From: Onthophagus taurus
Taxonomy: Eukaryota; Arthropoda; Insecta; Coleoptera; Scarabaeidae
Length of the DNA stretch: 64,000 nucleotides
Direction: 5' to 3'
Assembly: GCF_036711975.1 (NCBI RefSeq)
Contig: NC_091966.1
Coordinates: forward strand, 14,515,501 to 14,579,500
Every line of letters starts with the position of its first letter. Positions within the stretch are counted from its first letter, which is position 1. The notes under the pieces were generated by a model, which saw nothing but the letters and a program-made list of their open reading frames with translations, was not told the origin of the DNA and ran no database searches. Positions 60,601 through 64,000 of this stretch are shown piece by piece. The translations under genes and the position numbers were made by a program.

Positions 60601-63600
60601 TTACTTTGGCATTATACGAAATGGTTAATAAAGTTAAACATATATTGATTATAGAGAAAGCTCAACAACGTAGTGATCTGAGGGAGCGTTAAACCATTTC
60701 TTAAAAAAGCCATAGATCAAGTTACCTAAGAATGTGACCCTACACTGCAGTTTTTATAACAACCAAAGTTGAAATTCACAATTGAGTGAATTCACTTGTT
60801 CTGTTCGTTCAATTCCTTTGTATTTGCTCATTTGAATCGTGCAACCACTATACAATTTAAAATCAACATATTATTAAGTTGAAGACTTTGATTAAATATG
60901 CCGAAAGTAGATCGTGACATCATTAATCTTCCAAATTTAGGTTGATAAGAACAAAAGGTTAAAGTTTTAATATCTAGGTTGCTTATAAGTGCGATTTTGT
61001 GGAAAAACCATTTATTGCCAATATATCAAAATGAAATTTTTAAAATTTCTGTACCCAATACCGTAACGTTTATGAGAAAATGGTTAATCATTGAATGTGT
61101 GATAGCAAGAAGGACAAGGTCACACTTCAGCAGCGCAGAACTTGCAGTGATGCCTGCTTTCTGTTCAGGTTGGTCAGAGGTTACTGTGATTCTTCCACAT
61201 CTTCTTTCACGCATTGATCTGCATGTTCCCCTTCGTCGGCTGCGCTATGACTTTTTGTTCTATGCGCCGACTGCCTGGACAAATTCGTATAGAAACTCCC
61301 CAATACTTCGCATGGAGAGGACAGTGCTCGTGCTCGCCCTACCAGTTGTGTGATTTTAAGTACATTGTCTCGTTGCAGCGGCTTGAGTTCTGCCTTGAAT
61401 TGATTTTTGATCACATATGCTTAAGGCCATTAATTAATTAATTGATCGATTTTCAATTTTGTGTTCATACAACTTATTGTAGTATATAAATAATGTATTA
61501 CAGTGGAGTAGCTTTTATGTGGGACTGTGTCCTGTTGCTACCCCCGTATGTGTAAATAAATAAATAAATCAGCTGCACGACTGCTCAGGCCAAAACAGCT
61601 GCTATATATATAGCAGGTGATGTGATCACCGACTCCAAAAAAGTTGGCAGAAACGTTGTAAGCTACACTGATAGACACGATCATGCTGACAGGCTGGCGA
61701 AACGGGCGGTATGAAGTCACCGGTTTCCCCTGTACCGTTTGTTCCGCTAACTTTTAATACAGCATCAAAGCTGATCAACTCCATCTCCCACCGAGCTTTT
61801 TGCGATAGATGGTATGAGACTGCAGGTGTCTTTGCAAAGAAAACTCTGCTGTACCCTGACAGGAAGAGGTCAACTCAGTTCCTGAAAAAATCAAAAACTG
61901 ACTTGAGGCTCCTCACCCACTTCCACTTAAGCATATGTTCTACATGAAGCTGGCGAACACACCCCAGTCATATTGTTTGTGACTGCCCCACCTTGCGTAC
62001 TTAAAATCTTGGTCTGGTTTTCTGACCACTAAATGAACTGTAAATTGTGAGGATGTACAAAGGGCCCACTGGGGCCTAAGTGCTGTGAAGGGTTTGTATT
62101 CATAGAGTTGTATTCATTCAAGAAATAAACATTGCCCTGGAGTATTATTATTATGGAATTGTTGTTTGATAACTATTCACTTATAATTAATGGTAATCTA
62201 TTAGCTACTAAGTATAAATTCGCAGTTTAAAGTTAAAAATATTAAATAAAGCTCACTCAAATACAAATTTTCGCAATATCAACAAAGTAAAGTTTCAAGT
62301 CTATGTCTGGAAAAGTTGTTTCTTTGGAAAATAAAATTATAATTGTAATTTGCGTTTAAAAGAAGGCAAAGGGATTAGAAAAGTTTGTTATTACTGTAAC
62401 AAATTTAGGTTTTCATACATCACATGCAAACAGAAAATGAGAAATGCTCTTGTAATATAAGAATTTGTAAACTCAACTAAATTAAACTGCATACAACAAA
62501 CCAGATAAGTAAAAGAATAAATTCTCTTCAACTCTGATATGATATGCTCATGTTGCAATAGGTTAAAGAACTATAATTTATAATCAAATAAAAACTAGGT
62601 ATCAGGCTGATTAAAAAATGTTAGATAACTTCCCAATTTGAATAAATAATTACCTCTTGAGTAAGATTAGTACATTTTTCATCATCTAAAATCAATTGAA
62701 CTTGTGATGGAATCCTAGGTTGTCCAATACAAGTATTAACATAATGCATAGCTTCTTCAAAATTTTCCTCTAGATTTGTTTGACCTTCTTCAATAACTAA
62801 ATAATTATTTTGAATCATATCCCTAACTTCCTTTTTATGTGCCCTCGTTGTTGGAAGTTCTCCATTGTGAAGAGACTTAAATTTTTCTAAATAATAATAT
62901 AAAATACACAATGCCGGGACATGACTTCTTTCTTTTCTGTCCAACTTGCTGATATCTATTGTATCTAAATGCTCTTTTAGTGCAGGCCAAGGATATTCTA
63001 AGCGTAAATCTGGGTTTTCATTATCAGGATGGACTTCAATTACTGTATGTTCCCGAATTTGAAGTCTTAAGTATGCTAGAAATCCCACACTTCGGCCAAC
63101 AATTAATGGAATGTTAGCTTCCCATAATTGTTTTGATAAAGGTAAAAGGATTTTCTCTGGTAATGCTGTAGCAATAACCACAGAAAAATTATTAAAAAAG
63201 TCCTGCGTGTGAGCCATAACATTTTCGGCGGATTCATCAATGTAATCACCATGAACATCTTGATTTAATTCTAATAAAGATCTTGTTGCAGCTTGGGCTC
63301 GGGACATTCCTAACATATCATTTTCTAAAAAGAAACTACAAAGAAAATGTTAATTTAGTATTAACAAATAGTATTTTAATATCCTTACTTAGACCCAATA
63401 TCTTCTTCACTAACTTTTTCACCATCGACAACAGTAAAAGCACCAATTCCTGGTAAAACTAGACTTTTTAAAATTTCTGTACCCAATGCTGTAACGTTTA
63501 TGAGACATACTTTTGCGTTTTCTAAAAGTTTTTGTCCATGGTCACCCCACAATCTAAAAGTTAATAAGTATTTAGGAACTTAATGTGTTAAGGAAGGCGA

Positions 63601-63676
63601 GAACTAACCTTAATTGTCTATCGTATTTTTTGCTTTTTTCACTTTGTTCTGGCGATTTAGGTGCAGGCGAAGACAT
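57673..63676 (-). CDS. NAE1: NEDD8-activating enzyme E1 regulatory subunit (NAE1/APP-BP1)
   Basis: Five coding exons, 63676-63609, 63553-63389, 63335-62654, 58411-58181 and 58131-57673, join with GT-AG junctions and consistent phases into 1605 bases, 534 aa, the same length as human NAE1. The N-terminus is [20 protein letters not shown], then [10 protein letters not shown] and [20 protein letters not shown] (ThiF-type adenylation fold). Exon 3 carries [24 protein letters not shown] and the [11 protein letters not shown] block. Exon 4 has [11 protein letters not shown] and [12 protein letters not shown]. Exon 5 has [39 protein letters not shown] and the C-terminal NNTYIYDS...SATF. The subunit pairs with UBA3, which holds the catalytic cysteine, to adenylate and load NEDD8 for cullin modification. 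No damage is seen. Introns 1, 2 and 4 are 49-55 bp; intron 3 is 4.2 kb. It converges on ari-1. Confidence 0.95.
59371..59640 (+). pseudogene. Mariner-superfamily transposase C-terminal fragment
   Basis: The plus-strand frame carries [20 protein letters not shown], with the final catalytic Asp in SPDLNPLD, then WGHLKSIMY and [18 protein letters not shown]. The earlier catalytic residues and the N-terminus are missing, so it is a 5'-truncated relic. It lies immediately before a piggyBac fragment in the same orientation. Confidence 0.65.
59641..60240 (+). pseudogene. piggyBac (PGBD4-like) transposase, C-terminal half
   Basis: 59660-59710 reads KKGEAV-like text in broken frame. 59702-59962 gives [51 protein letters not shown] and [18 protein letters not shown]. 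These are the typical last blocks of the piggyBac DDE domain, including the final catalytic Asp region (GIDRSDQ). A frame change near 59945 leads to LLHKKERGI and GIKDML, and 60110-60230 has a cysteine-rich tail ([17 protein letters not shown], stop, [13 protein letters not shown]). The N-terminal half is absent. Inactive. Confidence 0.75.
61037..61077 (-). pseudogene. 41-bp copy of NAE1 exon 2 within NAE1 intron 3
   Basis: These 41 bases match 63465-63505 in exon 2 of NAE1 at 39 of 41 positions, in the same orientation. They still read [12 protein letters not shown] in the NAE1 frame. The flanks do not match NAE1, so it is a captured or template-switched fragment rather than a tandem duplication with clear borders. 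Confidence 0.7.
61080..61440. other. GC-richer segment of unknown origin next to the NAE1 fragment
   Basis: Open frames run on the minus strand (61414-61181: [16 protein letters not shown]...; 61214-61026: [20 protein letters not shown]), and the second passes straight into the NAE1 copy. Base composition differs from the intron around it. I do not recognise a family; it may be part of the mobile element that carried the exon piece. Confidence 0.35.
61560..62155 (+). mobile_element. R1/LOA-like non-LTR retrotransposon 3' end
   Basis: Degenerate frames from about 61685 include DRLAKRA-like text (GCTGACAGGCTGGCGAAACGG), [12 protein letters not shown] and, in another frame, [12 protein letters not shown] / CDCPTL near 61955-62000, followed by MYKGPTGA near 62052. 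These are the same final words as in the element at 32863-34180 ([25 protein letters not shown]). A short ATT repeat ends it near 62150. An AAAT run at about 61556-61569 may be the tail of yet another element inserted before it. Confidence 0.6.
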
Positions 63677-64000
63677 GATTTAATCTTGTGGGAGCTTATA
63701 TTTTCTATTAATGTTTAGCTTTAACTCTTAAAAAGTTTTATGAACATAACGACATACAAGATTTTGTTGGTTAGGAATTGCATTTGACAGATTAGAGGTT
63801 AATTTGGTTGCCTTGTCAAAAATATTTTTATAACTTTATTTTTAATTTAAAATTAAATATAAAGTATAAATTTCTAATAAATAATGCACAAAACTATTTT
63901 TATCTTGGATTTTATATTCTTTATTAATACTTATTTAAAATGAACCTGATGTATATCAAATGAGGGAAGTTAATTTAGTTGCCTATACTTTTATTTAAAA

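Larger units (their letters stand above)
58412..62653 (-). other. NAE1 intron 3, transposon-filled
   Basis: A 4,242-base intron lying in the codon-phase-0 position between LTQE and SSSFW. It holds a mariner-like fragment, a piggyBac fragment, a short copy of NAE1 exon 2 and an R1-like 3' end, listed separately. 58430-59280 and 62160-62650 are AT-rich with nothing recognised. Confidence 0.85.

Overview
The window is AT-rich, intron-bearing animal DNA. Host gene sequences, short introns (49-87 bp) beside very long ones, and the mix of CR1/jockey-, R1- and RTE-like non-LTR elements, mariner/Tc1, piggyBac and hAT remnants point to an insect. A beetle is my best guess, but nothing seen here proves it.

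Only three conserved host genes can be rebuilt, all in the right half. DEF8 (minus, 30930-42764, 5 coding exons, 425 aa) is a C1/zinc-ribbon protein of the DEF8-PLEKHM1-Rubicon family. Ariadne-1 (plus, 43682-56551, 2 coding exons, 500 aa) is an RBR-type E3 ubiquitin ligase. NAE1/APP-BP1 (minus, 57673-63676, 5 coding exons, 534 aa) is the regulatory subunit of the NEDD8-activating enzyme. In all three the exon phases add up to an open frame. DEF8 and ari-1 are head to head across 917 bp; ari-1 and NAE1 are tail to tail across about 1.1 kb. The family knowledge links two neighbours: Ariadne ligases are switched on by neddylated cullin-RING ligases, and NAE1 starts the neddylation cascade.

Each gene has one giant intron (10.1, 11.4 and 4.2 kb) filled with dead transposons, while the other introns are 49-281 bp. 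These introns hold several non-LTR 3' ends, many transposase fragments, two copies of a palindromic MITE-like element (41450-41581 and 47521-47689), a 1.7-kb foldback element with a transposase fragment in its spacer (45117-46827), and a 41-bp copy of NAE1 exon 2 inside NAE1 intron 3 (61037-61077).

The left half (1-30900) has no recognisable host gene. It holds a fairly well preserved CR1-like element at the left edge (about 230-1720), a decayed repeat family (2041-3350), a short perfect hairpin (4656-4707), broken transposable-element genes (7336-8170, 10640-11000, 18730-19360, 24233-24790, 24930-25560, 28300-29790), degenerate short-unit repeat tracts (14520-16100) and long AT-rich stretches without a gene. 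Among those stretches, 12000-13600 and 21900-22620 look the least like transposon debris.

Calls for transposons rest on short translated motifs read by eye. Clade names are approximate and element ends are rounded unless stated.
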